A DNA stretch of 64,000 nucleotides from positions 59,724 to 123,723 of the forward strand of contig NZ_CZVW01000006.1 in assembly GCF_001536065.1 (NCBI RefSeq), read 5' to 3'. The notes beneath the pieces are model-generated. The model saw only the letters and a list, made by a program, of their open reading frames with translations, ran no database searches and was not told where the DNA came from. Within the stretch, counting starts at the first letter, position 1. Each line of letters opens with the position of its first letter. The DNA is from Candidatus Chryseopegocella kryptomonas (GTDB lineage Bacteria > Bacteroidota > Ignavibacteria > Kryptoniales > Kryptoniaceae). This document shows, piece after piece, positions 1 through 8,729 of the stretch. The position numbers and the translations under genes are program-made.

Positions 1-17
1 CCGCATCTTCTCTTTTT

Positions 18-1295
18 TCATTTGACCCAAACGATTTCAAGTTTAGCATTTTTCTCTGGTTTTCTTTTGATGTAGTTAAATCCTTCAAGATTAAAGTTTG
101 ATTCTTTCCCTTGGACAAGTTCTTCGGGGTAATAAACTCCTTCAATCCCGCCTATGATTTTTATCCTGTGCATTTTTCCGTCTTTGAACTTAATCCAGAC
201 GCTGTCGCCACTCACATAATTTACGCCGTTTGGTTTTCTTTCGTTTGTTTCATCGGTTTCAAAAATATAATACAAACTCATTGCGTTTTTTTCAACATAA
301 ACTTCGTCAATTTTGTTTTCTTTAAATTTAATTCGCATCGTTTTTCCTTTCAATTGATTGAATCTTTCTGGGTAAGATGAATCTGCGGGGTCAATTGCAA
401 ACGCCGAGCCATAGACATAAACTTCGTCAATTCTTCTATCTTTCAACTTAACAACTATTGAATCGCCCGAGATTTGGCTGTTTTCATACCATACAACTGG
501 ATTTCTCCACAGGATTATCAGTTCTTTTTTATCGTAGTAGAAAACATCACCGCAAACTGCGGAAAGATTTCCACGCACGATTATAACGCTATCAGTTGCT
601 GAAAACATGCTTATGTTTGTATCACGAAATGCCTCCATAAACTTGCCGATCACGATCAAAGTGTCAATTTCTCCACTTGATGAAGTATCAATTTGAACAA
701 GTTTCGGGTTATTTTTTATAACGCTGTATTTTGTGCTATCGTAGTTTTCAAAATATCCGCCGTAGATTGTGATGTTGTTTTCAAGATTTGTGATTGCTAC
801 ATTGCCAACCGCAATTGATTTTTTCTCTGTGCGATAATAAAAGAGTTGTTCTGCGGTTATGATCGTTGTTGAGTCAACAAGTTTAACATTTGATTTGAAG
901 TTTGCGATTTTTTTCTGTGCGTCGTAGTTTCCGTAGTTTGCTTCAAGCGTTGTTCTTCCATCTGTGAGTTTAACATTGCCTTCGCATAATGCAATTTTTT
1001 TATCCCCAAGATAAACTCCCTGATTTGCTTCAAGGATCAGTGTATCCTGTTTTACCTTCAAATTTCCGTATGCTTCAATTCTATTTTCATCAACATACTG
1101 GATTGCTCTATCACACCAGACATAGATATTTTCGTGTTTTAGATGGACATTCCCGATGAGTTCTCTTACAGTTTTTGAGTCAAATTTTTTGCCGACTAAA
1201 CTATCAGCGTGGATTAGTTCAACGAGTTTCTTTTGCTGTGAAAAAAGTTGAAGCGTTGCAAACAGACAAACAGCGATGTATTTAAGACATCTCAA
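18..1295 (-). CDS. OstA/LptA-like outer-membrane biogenesis protein
   Basis: Protein of 425 residues with an N-terminal signal peptide (hydrophobic stretch around residues 6-19, then SQQ). The rest is a repetitive all-beta pattern of short strands such as GNVKLTDGRTTLEANYG and GNLKVKQDTLILEANQG, the signature of the OstA/LptA beta-jellyroll that carries lipopolysaccharide across the periplasm. The length suggests several OstA repeats rather than a single LptA unit; there is no LptD barrel. The start appears to be TTG at 1295, because no in-frame ATG precedes the signal peptide; no clear ribosome site is seen. It is divergent from the cytochrome c peroxidase gene. Family assignment is good; its exact place in the Lpt pathway is inferred. 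Confidence 0.75.
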   Translation of the reverse strand: MRCLKYIAVCLFATLQLFSQQKKLVELIHADSLVGKKFDSKTVRELIGNVHLKHENIYVWCDRAIQYVDENRIEAYGNLKVKQDTLILEANQGVYLGDKKIALCEGNVKLTDGRTTLEANYGNYDAQKKIANFKSNVKLVDSTTIITAEQLFYYRTEKKSIAVGNVAITNLENNITIYGGYFENYDSTKYSVIKNNPKLVQIDTSSSGEIDTLIVIGKFMEAFRDTNISMFSATDSVIIVRGNLSAVCGDVFYYDKKELIILWRNPVVWYENSQISGDSIVVKLKDRRIDEVYVYGSAFAIDPADSSYPERFNQLKGKTMRIKFKENKIDEVYVEKNAMSLYYIFETDETNERKPNGVNYVSGDSVWIKFKDGKMHRIKIIGGIEGVYYPEELVQGKESNFNLEGFNYIKRKPEKNAKLEIVWVK

Positions 1296-1409
1296 GGCGA
1301 TGAAAAATTTTGCTTTTTGTTTTTATAATTTGGTCAAAATTTTCTCAAATAGCAAAAAGAATCTTGCTTTGTTGGGGGTGATGAAGATGGAATAAACGGA
1401 CTGGGTTAT

Positions 1410-2609
1410 TTGTCTTATAAAGTGAAGATGAAAAATAAAATTCAAGCGACGACCATGCAAAGGTTGAGAAAATTTTACCAATTGGTTTTGCTTTTCGTCG
1501 TTTTCATTCTTTCATTTACCTTTTTCACAGAAAGACAGGCAAAGTCAAGTGCAAAAGTAAGTTATGAAGTTAAAATTCCACTTGGCATTCCGAAAGATTT
1601 GTGGGAAATTTTTGTCCCGCCAGATAATCCGATAACCCCTGAAAAAGTTGAACTCGGGAGGAAATTGTATTTTGACAAGCGACTTTCGGTTGATAACACA
1701 GTTTCCTGCGCAACCTGTCATGATCCGAAATTTGCTTTCACAGATGGGAAGAAAGTAAGTGAAGGTGTGAGGGGTCAAAAGGGGGCAAGAAATGCTCCGA
1801 CGGTTTTGAATGCTATGTTTTTTGAGCAACAATTCTGGGATGGTAGAGCCCCAACGCTTGAGGAACAGGCGAAACAACCGATAATCAATCCAGTTGAAAT
1901 GGGGATGCCAGATCATGATGCGGTTGTTAAGAAATTAAAAGGAATTCCAGAGTATGTGGATGCGTTTAAAAAAGTTTTCGGTGGTGAGATAACAATTGAC
2001 AGAGTTGCACAGGCGATCGCCGCTTTTGAGAGAACTCTTTTGACTGGAAATTCACCGTTTGACAGATTTATTGCTGGTGATCAAAATGCAATAAGTGAAT
2101 CAGCAAAGCGTGGGTGGCAACTTTTCCAAGGTAAAGCAAGATGTATAACCTGCCACGAATTTAACCGTTCAAATCCTTTCTTCACGGACAACAAATATCA
2201 CAACATTGGCGTTGCGATGAATAAAGAGGGATTTGCTGAACTTGCCAGAAAAGCCGAGCAACTTGCCAAGCAGGGACAACTTGATAAGAGAAAACTTGAC
2301 GAACTTGCGCTTGATCCAGCATATTCAGAGCTTGGGAGATTTCTCGTGACATTTAACCCCAAAGATATTGGTGCTTTTAAAACCCCAACTTTGAGAAATG
2401 TTGAACTTACAGCTCCATACATGCACGATGGTAGCGAAGCAACTCTTCTTGATGTAATTAAATTTTATAATCGTGGTGGAAATGAAAATCCAAATCTTTC
2501 TGGCGAGATGAGACCGCTGAACTTGACAGATGAAGAGATGAACGATCTTGTGGAATTTTTGAAGACGCTTACAGGTGAATTTCCAAAAGATTTTCCAGAA
2601 AACAAATAA
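1410..2609 (+). CDS. Di-haem cytochrome c peroxidase (CcpA/MauG family)
   Basis: Exported enzyme of up to 399 residues with two c-type haem sites, CATCH at about residue 100 and CITCH at about 245, separated as in bacterial di-haem cytochrome c peroxidases. Conserved blocks NAPTVLNAMF, FWDGRAPTLEEQA and KTPTLRNVELTAPYMHDGS are typical. It reduces hydrogen peroxide in the periplasm using electrons from small cytochromes. A membrane anchor/signal segment lies near residues 23-40. The longest frame starts with TTG at 1410; ATG at 1428 or 1454 is equally possible and would still include the signal. It is followed 24 bp later by the metallophosphoesterase and then a small cytochrome, so the three look like one operon. 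Confidence 0.88.
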   Translation: MSYKVKMKNKIQATTMQRLRKFYQLVLLFVVFILSFTFFTERQAKSSAKVSYEVKIPLGIPKDLWEIFVPPDNPITPEKVELGRKLYFDKRLSVDNTVSCATCHDPKFAFTDGKKVSEGVRGQKGARNAPTVLNAMFFEQQFWDGRAPTLEEQAKQPIINPVEMGMPDHDAVVKKLKGIPEYVDAFKKVFGGEITIDRVAQAIAAFERTLLTGNSPFDRFIAGDQNAISESAKRGWQLFQGKARCITCHEFNRSNPFFTDNKYHNIGVAMNKEGFAELARKAEQLAKQGQLDKRKLDELALDPAYSELGRFLVTFNPKDIGAFKTPTLRNVELTAPYMHDGSEATLLDVIKFYNRGGNENPNLSGEMRPLNLTDEEMNDLVEFLKTLTGEFPKDFPENK

Positions 2610-2633
2610 CAAACAAAAGGAGGTGCAATCATT

Positions 2634-3785
2634 ATGCCGAAAATGCCAAGCGAGAGAAAAGAAGAGCAGTATTTGAAGGAAAGAGAGGAATTTTTCAAGA
2701 TGTTGCCGAAGTTGAACCGAAGGCAATTTCTTAAAGTTGCGATGGCATCTGCTGCGGTTGCGCTTGCAAAAAATCAGTTCCCACCGCATTCCTTCCAAAT
2801 TGTTGAAGCAGTTGAAGCAAAACAGGGCGGTGGAACGGAGGTCAAATTTAGATTTGCTTATATTTCGGACACGCATCTTTATGAGCGAAAATTGAACGAA
2901 AGATTTGTGAGAGCAGCTTTAAAAGCAGTTCAAGATGTAAATGCCCTTGACCCACAGCCAGATTTTGTTCTCTTCGGTGGGGATCTTGCACAACTTGGTC
3001 AACCAGAGGAGTTAAAGCTTGGAAAGGAAATTTTAAGCGAACTCAAACCGAAACTTTATATGATGGTTGGAGAACACGATTGGTATCTTGATCTTGGAGA
3101 AAAATGGATTGAGCTTTTCGGTCAACCGTATTATTCATTTGATCATAAGGGAGTGCATTTTATTGTGTTAAATTCTGTGCTTGTTGATGATTACTGGACT
3201 GAGTCAAAGATGACGCCGATGGAAAGAATGAAGTTTATGGCTCAACTTGACAATCCGAAAGGAAGACCGTTTACGGTTGGAAGAGGTTATGGTGATGTTG
3301 GTAAAAAGCAATTTGAATGGTTAAAACAGGATTTAGCGAAAGTTTCAAAGGATACACCGATAGTTGTGTTTTCGCATTCACCACTTTACAAGTATTACAA
3401 GCCGTGGAACTTCTGGACAGATGATGCCGAAGAGGTTCAAGCATTGCTTAGACCATTTAAGAATGTCACCGTTATCCACGGTCATACGCATCAACCAGTT
3501 TTCAACAAGATCGGAAACATAAACTTTTATGGGATGCTTTCAACCGCCTGGCCTTGGCCATATGCTCCAACGGGACTTCCAAAACTGACAATTAAAATGA
3601 ACAGGGCAGATCCATTTGATCAATTTGATGGTTGCGGTGATGGAACTGTTGAGGTTCTCGCAAATGGAAAAGCAAATAAAATTTATAACCTTTGGAGCAG
3701 AGAACCGATGAAAGTCACCGCAAGATATCTTGAATCAGGTGGAAAGGAGGAAGTTCCACCAGTTCCAGCTGATCCATCGTTTTAA
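2634..3785 (+). CDS. Tat-exported calcineurin-like metallophosphoesterase
   Basis: 383-residue protein. The N-terminus carries a twin-arginine signal (NRRQFLK at residues 28-34, then an alanine-rich hydrophobic core), preceded by an unusually long n-region of 28 charged residues. The mature part has metallophosphoesterase motifs: SDTH (about 78-81), FGGDLAQLG, GEHDW, HSP and HGHTHQ, enough for a two-metal centre. Tat export implies folding with metals in the cytoplasm. A strong ribosome site (AAAGGAGGTG) sits about 6 bp before the ATG. It lies between two haem proteins, so a role linked to periplasmic redox chemistry is possible, but the substrate cannot be read from sequence. Confidence 0.85.
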   Translation: MPKMPSERKEEQYLKEREEFFKMLPKLNRRQFLKVAMASAAVALAKNQFPPHSFQIVEAVEAKQGGGTEVKFRFAYISDTHLYERKLNERFVRAALKAVQDVNALDPQPDFVLFGGDLAQLGQPEELKLGKEILSELKPKLYMMVGEHDWYLDLGEKWIELFGQPYYSFDHKGVHFIVLNSVLVDDYWTESKMTPMERMKFMAQLDNPKGRPFTVGRGYGDVGKKQFEWLKQDLAKVSKDTPIVVFSHSPLYKYYKPWNFWTDDAEEVQALLRPFKNVTVIHGHTHQPVFNKIGNINFYGMLSTAWPWPYAPTGLPKLTIKMNRADPFDQFDGCGDGTVEVLANGKANKIYNLWSREPMKVTARYLESGGKEEVPPVPADPSF

Positions 3786-3812
3786 AAATAAAATTTTAAG
3801 GAGGAATTTGTT

Positions 3813-4424
3813 ATGCTGAAAAAATTTTTCACCCTGTTTCTTCTTGTTGTGGTTGCAATTTTCTTGACTGGCGAAAATGATTTAACCGCAATTGAAGGTG
3901 GCAAAGATGGGAAAAAATCAGATAAGAAGGTAATAACTGCGTGTGATGGTAAAACACAGGTCGTTTTAAATGATGTAAGCAAAAATGAAGTTATGCCAAA
4001 AGAAAAAGCGCAAGAAGTAGCAAGTATGCTTCTTGCTACTTATCAACAGCAGAAGAAATATCAATCAACCAAATTCACACGCAGAGATTCATTGATATGG
4101 GAAAGGGAACTTAAAGCTATGATTGAGGAAGGTTACAAATGGTTTCATGATCCATCGCTTGGGACAAATGGAATTTCCTGTGATATGTGCCATCCCGATG
4201 CAACTGATACACATCCTGAGACATACCCGAAGTTTCAGATTCAGCTTAAAAAAGTTGCTTTGCTTCGTGATATGATCAATTGGTGCATTGAGAATCCTAT
4301 GGAAGGCAAACCGTTGAAAGAGGATGACCCACGTTTGAAGGCAATGGAGGCGTATATAATTTGGGCTCGTGCAAATCAAGACCCACGACCGCAGGCTAAA
4401 ACACTCAACCCCGGGAAGAGATAA
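3813..4424 (+). CDS. Exported monohaem c-type cytochrome
   Basis: 203-residue protein with a signal peptide (hydrophobic residues 5-19) and one haem-binding site CDMCH at residues 123-127. The part after the haem (NWCIENPMEGKPLK, then a helix ending IIWARANQ) resembles the haem domain of SoxA/thiosulfate-dehydrogenase-type cytochromes, with Met in the NPMEGK segment as a possible distal ligand. A good ribosome site (AAGGAGG) precedes the ATG. It is third in the set with the cytochrome c peroxidase and the Tat phosphoesterase and could be the electron donor for the peroxidase. A strong terminator follows at once. Thiosulfate chemistry is not claimed. Confidence 0.75.
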   Translation: MLKKFFTLFLLVVVAIFLTGENDLTAIEGGKDGKKSDKKVITACDGKTQVVLNDVSKNEVMPKEKAQEVASMLLATYQQQKKYQSTKFTRRDSLIWERELKAMIEEGYKWFHDPSLGTNGISCDMCHPDATDTHPETYPKFQIQLKKVALLRDMINWCIENPMEGKPLKEDDPRLKAMEAYIIWARANQDPRPQAKTLNPGKR

Positions 4425-4431
4425 TCCCCGC

Positions 4432-4461
4432 AAAGCCCCGGCTTTAAGCCGGGGCTTTTTT
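4432..4461 (+). terminator. Intrinsic terminator after cytochrome operon
   Basis: An 11-bp perfect stem (AAAGCCCCGGC / GCCGGGGCTTT) with a 5-nt loop runs into a T tract. It lies 7 bp after the cytochrome stop codon and ends the three-gene redox operon before the flagellar operon. Confidence 0.9.
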
Positions 4462-4555
4462 ATTTCCTGTCCAATAATCTCATTCATTTGAAGAATATTA
4501 GCCAGCAAGATTTCCCACTCCCATTTTAAATTTCAAATTTGACGAAAAATTCAAA

Positions 4556-4571
4556 TGGCACGGGCTTTGAT
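4556..4571 (+). promoter_or_regulatory. Candidate sigma-54 (-24/-12) promoter for the flagellar operon
   Basis: The sequence TGGCACGGGCTTTGAT fits the sigma-54 consensus at the -24 element (TGGCACG) with correct spacing, but the -12 element reads TTGAT instead of TTGC(A/T). It lies about 40 bp upstream of fliL. Sigma-54 control of flagellar operons is common, and the window also encodes an NtrC-type activator (52261-53676). The imperfect -12 element keeps confidence low. Confidence 0.35.
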
Positions 4572-4610
4572 TTTATTTTTCTTTGAAAGTTAAATAAAAT
4601 CGGCTTGAAA

Positions 4611-5192
4611 ATGGCAGACAAAGTTCAACTTCAGCAGCAACAGGTTCAGCAAAGTCAAAACGAAACTTCGCATAAGGGAAGTAAAAGGACGATCTTTTTC
4701 GTTGCTATTCCTATTGTGCTACTTCAAATAATTATCGCTTATCTTCTCGTTCTTGATTTAAACTCAAAAAGTAATGCAGGGCAAACAGAATCAAATGTCA
4801 AAAAAGAAAACACGCAGAAAGAACAAATCCAAGAAAGAAAAGTTGCGGATGATTATAAAATCACTGAGTCAGAATATGCAATCTCACATCCGGAGTTTCT
4901 CTTTGTTGTTAAGGATTTAATCGTCAATCCAGCTGGGACTGGGGGATTAAGGTATCTTTTAACAAGCGTTGGAATAGAAGTCACGAATGAAAAAGCATTT
5001 GCAGAGATTCAAAGTAAGGAAGTCATTGTAAATGATATTTTGATAAATGTTTTATCAAGCAAGACACTTGAAGAATTAAGCGATGTGACGAAGCGAAAAG
5101 ACCTGAGGCGTGAAATAGCTAAAAAAATTGATGAGATATTAACACAGGGAAGAGTTCAAAATGTTTATTTCAGCAAATTTATAATTCAATAG
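4611..5192 (+). CDS. fliL: Flagellar basal-body protein FliL
   Basis: About 193 residues. A glutamine-rich cytoplasmic tail is followed by one membrane helix (around residues 25-48), a linker and a periplasmic FliL domain; motifs include PEFLFVVKDLIVNPAGTGG and the C-terminal helix IDEILTQGRVQNVYFSKFIIQ-like end. FliL sits beside the stator and supports motor torque. ATG at 4611 is preferred over the in-frame TTG at 4605. It is the first gene of an uninterrupted flagellar operon; fliM starts 11 bp downstream. Gene order fliL-fliM-fliN-fliO-fliP supports the call, since FliL itself is poorly conserved. Confidence 0.85.
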   Translation: MADKVQLQQQQVQQSQNETSHKGSKRTIFFVAIPIVLLQIIIAYLLVLDLNSKSNAGQTESNVKKENTQKEQIQERKVADDYKITESEYAISHPEFLFVVKDLIVNPAGTGGLRYLLTSVGIEVTNEKAFAEIQSKEVIVNDILINVLSSKTLEELSDVTKRKDLRREIAKKIDEILTQGRVQNVYFSKFIIQ

Positions 5193-5203
5193 GTTGAACT
5201 ATT

Positions 5204-6196
5204 ATGCCTGAAATTTTATCGCAGCAGGAAATAGACAGTTTGCTTGCTGGTTTAAGCGCAGGCAAATCTCCTGGCGAAGTGATTTCAAAGCAGGAAGAGA
5301 AAGAAATTGTCCCTTATGAATTCAGGCGACCGAGCAGAGTTTCAAAAAATCAAATCAGAACAATTCAAACAATCCATCAAAATTTTGCAGAAGCCCTTGG
5401 ATATTATCTTACGAGCCGACTTCAAACTCCAGTTACAATTCAAGTTGAGAATATTGATCAACTTTTTTACTCCGAATATATACTCTCAATTGAAAAGCCA
5501 AGCGTTATATTCACGCTTGACGCCGGAGATGGACGAGGTGAGATAATTTTTGAAGTTGGACTTGAACTTTCATTTGTCTTGATTGAAAGATTGCTTGGTG
5601 GTGGGGATTTGAATGGTTCGGGAAATAAAAAATTTTCAAGGGCTTTGACACAAATTGAGCAAAGTTTAATCCGTGGCATAGTTGAACGTTCAACTTCCGA
5701 ACTTGAAAAAGCATGGAGCATAATTGATAATTTCAAATTCAAAATCACAAAATACGAGAGTGATCCCGACATAGTTCAAGTTGCTCCATCAAGCGAAATT
5801 GTCCTTGTCATATCTTTTATCGTATCACTTGCTGATAAGAATTACAGAATGAGCATATGTTATCCTGTTTTCGTGATTGAAGATTCGCTTGCAAAGATGA
5901 CGCTTCAAAAATTTATGGGCATAAGAAAACACACAGCAGAAGAATATTCAAAATACATCGCTGAAAAGATCAAAACCACAAGAATACCTATAAGCGTTGA
6001 ACTCGGGCAAAGCGAAATTTCAATTTCTGATCTCATAAATTTGAGCCCGGGTGATATAATTTTGCTTGACACAAGGATTGATTCAGAGGTTAAAATTTTT
6101 ATCGCAGGGAAATTGAAACTTTACGGAAAACCCGGAGTTTATGGAGGGAAAAAAGCTGTTAAAATAACAAGAATTGCAAACAATGAAGAGGTCTAA
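5204..6196 (+). CDS. fliM: Flagellar motor switch protein FliM
   Basis: 330 residues. The N-terminus [17 protein letters not shown] is the classic FliM start. The middle ([17 protein letters not shown], then [20 protein letters not shown]) is the CheC-like domain, and the C-terminal part (about 255-325) is the SpoA domain shared with FliN. FliM is the switch subunit that binds CheY-phosphate and sets rotation direction. The short EIDSLL segment near the N-terminus is part of the expected N-terminal region. It is separated from fliN by only 2 bp, indicating co-translation. Confidence 0.95.
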   Translation: MPEILSQQEIDSLLAGLSAGKSPGEVISKQEEKEIVPYEFRRPSRVSKNQIRTIQTIHQNFAEALGYYLTSRLQTPVTIQVENIDQLFYSEYILSIEKPSVIFTLDAGDGRGEIIFEVGLELSFVLIERLLGGGDLNGSGNKKFSRALTQIEQSLIRGIVERSTSELEKAWSIIDNFKFKITKYESDPDIVQVAPSSEIVLVISFIVSLADKNYRMSICYPVFVIEDSLAKMTLQKFMGIRKHTAEEYSKYIAEKIKTTRIPISVELGQSEISISDLINLSPGDIILLDTRIDSEVKIFIAGKLKLYGKPGVYGGKKAVKITRIANNEEV

Positions 6197-6198
6197 CT

Positions 6199-6549
6199 AT
6201 GGAGAAGGAGCAAGAAATTAAAAACGCAGAATTTCAAAATTTTGAGAATCTGCCACAACAAGAAACATCAAAAGAAAAAATTATAAATAACAAACTTGAA
6301 CTCCTCCTTGATGTGACATTGCCTGTTTCAATTGAACTTGGTAGAACAACGATGGTCATAAAGGATATACTTGAACTTGATCGTGGTTCTGTGATTGAAC
6401 TTGATAAACTTGCAAGTGAGCCAGTTGATGTGATCGTCAATGGCAAAAAAATTGCAGAAGGTGAGGTCGTCGTGATTGATAAACATTTTGGGATTAGAAT
6501 TACGAATCTTGTTGCAGTTGAAGAGAGAATAAAAAATGTGAAGAAGTGA
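6199..6549 (+). CDS. fliN: Flagellar motor switch protein FliN
   Basis: 116 residues. A charged, glutamate-rich N-terminal tail of about 35 residues precedes a SpoA domain with the typical pattern [34 protein letters not shown], and [19 protein letters not shown]. FliN forms the bottom of the C-ring with FliM and also contributes to export. Its position directly after fliM and before fliO is the standard order. Confidence 0.95.
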   Translation: MEKEQEIKNAEFQNFENLPQQETSKEKIINNKLELLLDVTLPVSIELGRTTMVIKDILELDRGSVIELDKLASEPVDVIVNGKKIAEGEVVVIDKHFGIRITNLVAVEERIKNVKK

Positions 6550-6550
6550 A

Positions 6551-6895
6551 ATGAGTTGGGTGATCGTCAAGACATTTTTATCCTTTGCTTTGATACTTTT
6601 TCTTATGGCTGTTTTGTTTTACGCTCTGAAAAAATTTTATCCAAATTTTTCAGGTTCTTCCCAACAAGGTCTTATTATGCGAATTTATGGAAAATTGCAG
6701 ATTCAACCGAGAAAATCAATTTACATTGTCAGAGTGTTAAACAAAGTTCTGGTTCTTGGAGTAAGTGAAAATTCAATCAGCGTTTTATCCGAGTTGAATG
6801 AGCCAGAAATGATCAGGGTTCTTGACGAGATTTATTCTTCTGGTGTGAAGAAGAATGGAAAATTTATTATTTCAAAAAAGGGAGGTGCTGTTTAA
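6551..6895 (+). CDS. fliO: Flagellar biosynthesis protein FliO
   Basis: 114 residues with one N-terminal membrane helix (about 5-25) and a small cytoplasmic domain containing the FliO-type pattern LQIQPRKSIYIVRVLNKVLVLGVS. FliO is an assembly factor for the FliP ring of the export gate. It starts 1 bp after the fliN stop, and its own stop abuts the fliP start. Sequence conservation is low in this family, so the context is important. Confidence 0.85.
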   Translation: MSWVIVKTFLSFALILFLMAVLFYALKKFYPNFSGSSQQGLIMRIYGKLQIQPRKSIYIVRVLNKVLVLGVSENSISVLSELNEPEMIRVLDEIYSSGVKKNGKFIISKKGGAV

Positions 6896-7657
6896 ATGCG
6901 TGTCTTTTTCTGGTTTCTTATCTTTTTGTTTCTTGTTTCTGGGTTAAATGCACAAACGAAATCAAGTGAGCAAATTTCATTTCCAATCCCAAAGATAACG
7001 GTTGAGGTTGGGAAAGCGGATAAATCTGGCGATGTTGCGGTGACTTTACAGATTTTGTTTTTGATGACAATTCTTTCGCTTGCCCCTGCAATAATTATAT
7101 TGACGACATCTTTCACAAGGATAATTGTTGTTTTTCATTTTTTGAAGCAAGCGTTGGGAGTTCAACAAATGCCACCAAGTCAGGTTCTTGTGGGGCTTGC
7201 TTTGTTTCTTACATTTTTTATAATGGCTCCCGTGTGGGAAAAAATTAACAACGATGCGATACAACCATATCTTAAAAATGAAATCACGCAGGCACAAGCT
7301 TATGAAAAAGCTGTAAAACCAATTCGTGAATTTATGTTTAAACAGGTTCGTGAAGATGACCTCGCTCTTTTTGTTTCAATGGCAAATCTGCCTAAACCAA
7401 ATAACAGAGATGAAATCCCAACATATGTTCTTATCCCAGCATTTGCAATAAGTGAGTTGAAAATTGCTTTTCAAATTGGTTTTTTGATTTACATTCCATT
7501 TTTGATGATTGATCTAATCGTTGCAAGTGTGCTTATGTCAATGGGAATGATTATGCTTCCGCCAGTTATGATTTCATTGCCATTTAAAATTTTGCTTTTC
7601 ATTTTGATTGATGGTTGGCATCTTGTTGTGCAATCTTTGATTCAAAGTTTTCGCTGA
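6896..7657 (+). CDS. fliP: Flagellar export gate protein FliP
   Basis: 253 residues with a cleavable signal peptide (residues 1-19, ending LNAQ) and four membrane segments. Diagnostic blocks are [40 protein letters not shown] and the C-terminal [20 protein letters not shown]. FliP forms the pentameric core of the type III export gate with FliQ and FliR. The ATG immediately follows the fliO stop. Confidence 0.97.
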   Translation: MRVFFWFLIFLFLVSGLNAQTKSSEQISFPIPKITVEVGKADKSGDVAVTLQILFLMTILSLAPAIIILTTSFTRIIVVFHFLKQALGVQQMPPSQVLVGLALFLTFFIMAPVWEKINNDAIQPYLKNEITQAQAYEKAVKPIREFMFKQVREDDLALFVSMANLPKPNNRDEIPTYVLIPAFAISELKIAFQIGFLIYIPFLMIDLIVASVLMSMGMIMLPPVMISLPFKILLFILIDGWHLVVQSLIQSFR

Positions 7658-7681
7658 TGTCAAATTAAAAAGTAATTTAAA

Positions 7682-7951
7682 ATGACAGAACAATTTATAA
7701 TTCATCTTGCGAGAGAGACATTTTTCACTGCTTTTCTCGTTTCAGCGCCCGTTTTAATCGCATCTGCAATAGTCGGACTGATAATTTCAATTTTTCAATC
7801 TGCAACATCAATAAATGAGATGACCTTGAGCTTTGTCCCAAAACTTATCGTCATAGCTGTTGTCCTTGTGATTGCTCTTCCGTGGATAATTGATGTAATG
7901 ATAAGTTTCACAAAAGAATTATTCAATCAAATTCCAAACATCGCAAGGTAA
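7682..7951 (+). CDS. fliQ: Flagellar export gate protein FliQ
   Basis: 89 residues, two membrane helices, with the conserved pattern ISIFQSATSINEMTLSFVPK typical of FliQ (Q-x-AT-x-I-x-E-x-TL-x-F-x-PK). It packs around the FliP/FliR core of the export gate. A small 24-bp gap separates it from fliP; fliR begins 3 bp after its stop. Confidence 0.96.
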   Translation: MTEQFIIHLARETFFTAFLVSAPVLIASAIVGLIISIFQSATSINEMTLSFVPKLIVIAVVLVIALPWIIDVMISFTKELFNQIPNIAR

Positions 7952-7954
7952 ATT

Positions 7955-8728
7955 ATGGAGTTTTATTTTTCAACATTTTACGCTTTTGTTTTGATTTTCG
8001 TCAGAGTTTTGAGTTTGCTCTCAAGCGCACCATTTTTCGGACATTCATCAGTGCCGTTTCAATTGAGATTCTGGTTGAGCATTTTTTTGAGTTACATTTT
8101 TCTTCTCATCGTTGATTCTGTAAATTTGAATTTGTCTGTTGAAATTCTTGGTTTCATAATTCTTGTCGTGAAGGAAGTTATGGTTGGGTTGATAATTGGG
8201 TTTTCAAGTTGGGGAATTTTTTACGCTGTTCAATTTGCTGGGCATTTGATAGGTTTTGATATTGGTTTTTCAACTTCAACCGCCTTTGACCCTGAACATT
8301 CAGAGCCAATGCCGACATTGAGTCAATTTAAAAATTACTTTGCACTTGTGATTTTTCTTATGTTGAACGGACATCATTTTTTGATTCAAGTTTTGAAGTC
8401 AAGTTTTGAGATAATTCCAGTGTCAAGTTTTTCTGTTAGTTTTGGACTTGTGAATTGGGGGACGAAGTTGATCACTTTCGTCTTTATCTCTGCTGTTAAG
8501 ATAAGTGCGCCAATTCTTATTGCTTTGTTTTTGACCGATATAACTATTGGAATTTTGTCAAGGGCATTTCCGCAGATGAACATCTTTATGTTTGCTTTTT
8601 CTGTCAAAATCATCATTGGTTTTCTTGCGATGATGATAACGATGCCGTTTTTTGTCTTTGTCTTCAAAAAACTTCTTTTCTCTTTTGAAAACAATTTGAT
8701 TGATCTTTTAAAATTAATCAGTGCTTGA
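7955..8728 (+). CDS. fliR: Flagellar export gate protein FliR
   Basis: 257 residues, almost entirely hydrophobic with about six membrane helices. The FliR-type blocks RVLSLLSSAPFFGHSSVP near the N-terminus and GFDIGFSTSTAFDPE in the middle are recognisable. FliR closes the FliP5FliQ4FliR1 gate complex. Its end is within 2 bp of the flhB ATG. Confidence 0.95.
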   Translation: MEFYFSTFYAFVLIFVRVLSLLSSAPFFGHSSVPFQLRFWLSIFLSYIFLLIVDSVNLNLSVEILGFIILVVKEVMVGLIIGFSSWGIFYAVQFAGHLIGFDIGFSTSTAFDPEHSEPMPTLSQFKNYFALVIFLMLNGHHFLIQVLKSSFEIIPVSSFSVSFGLVNWGTKLITFVFISAVKISAPILIALFLTDITIGILSRAFPQMNIFMFAFSVKIIIGFLAMMITMPFFVFVFKKLLFSFENNLIDLLKLISA

Positions 8729-8729
8729 A

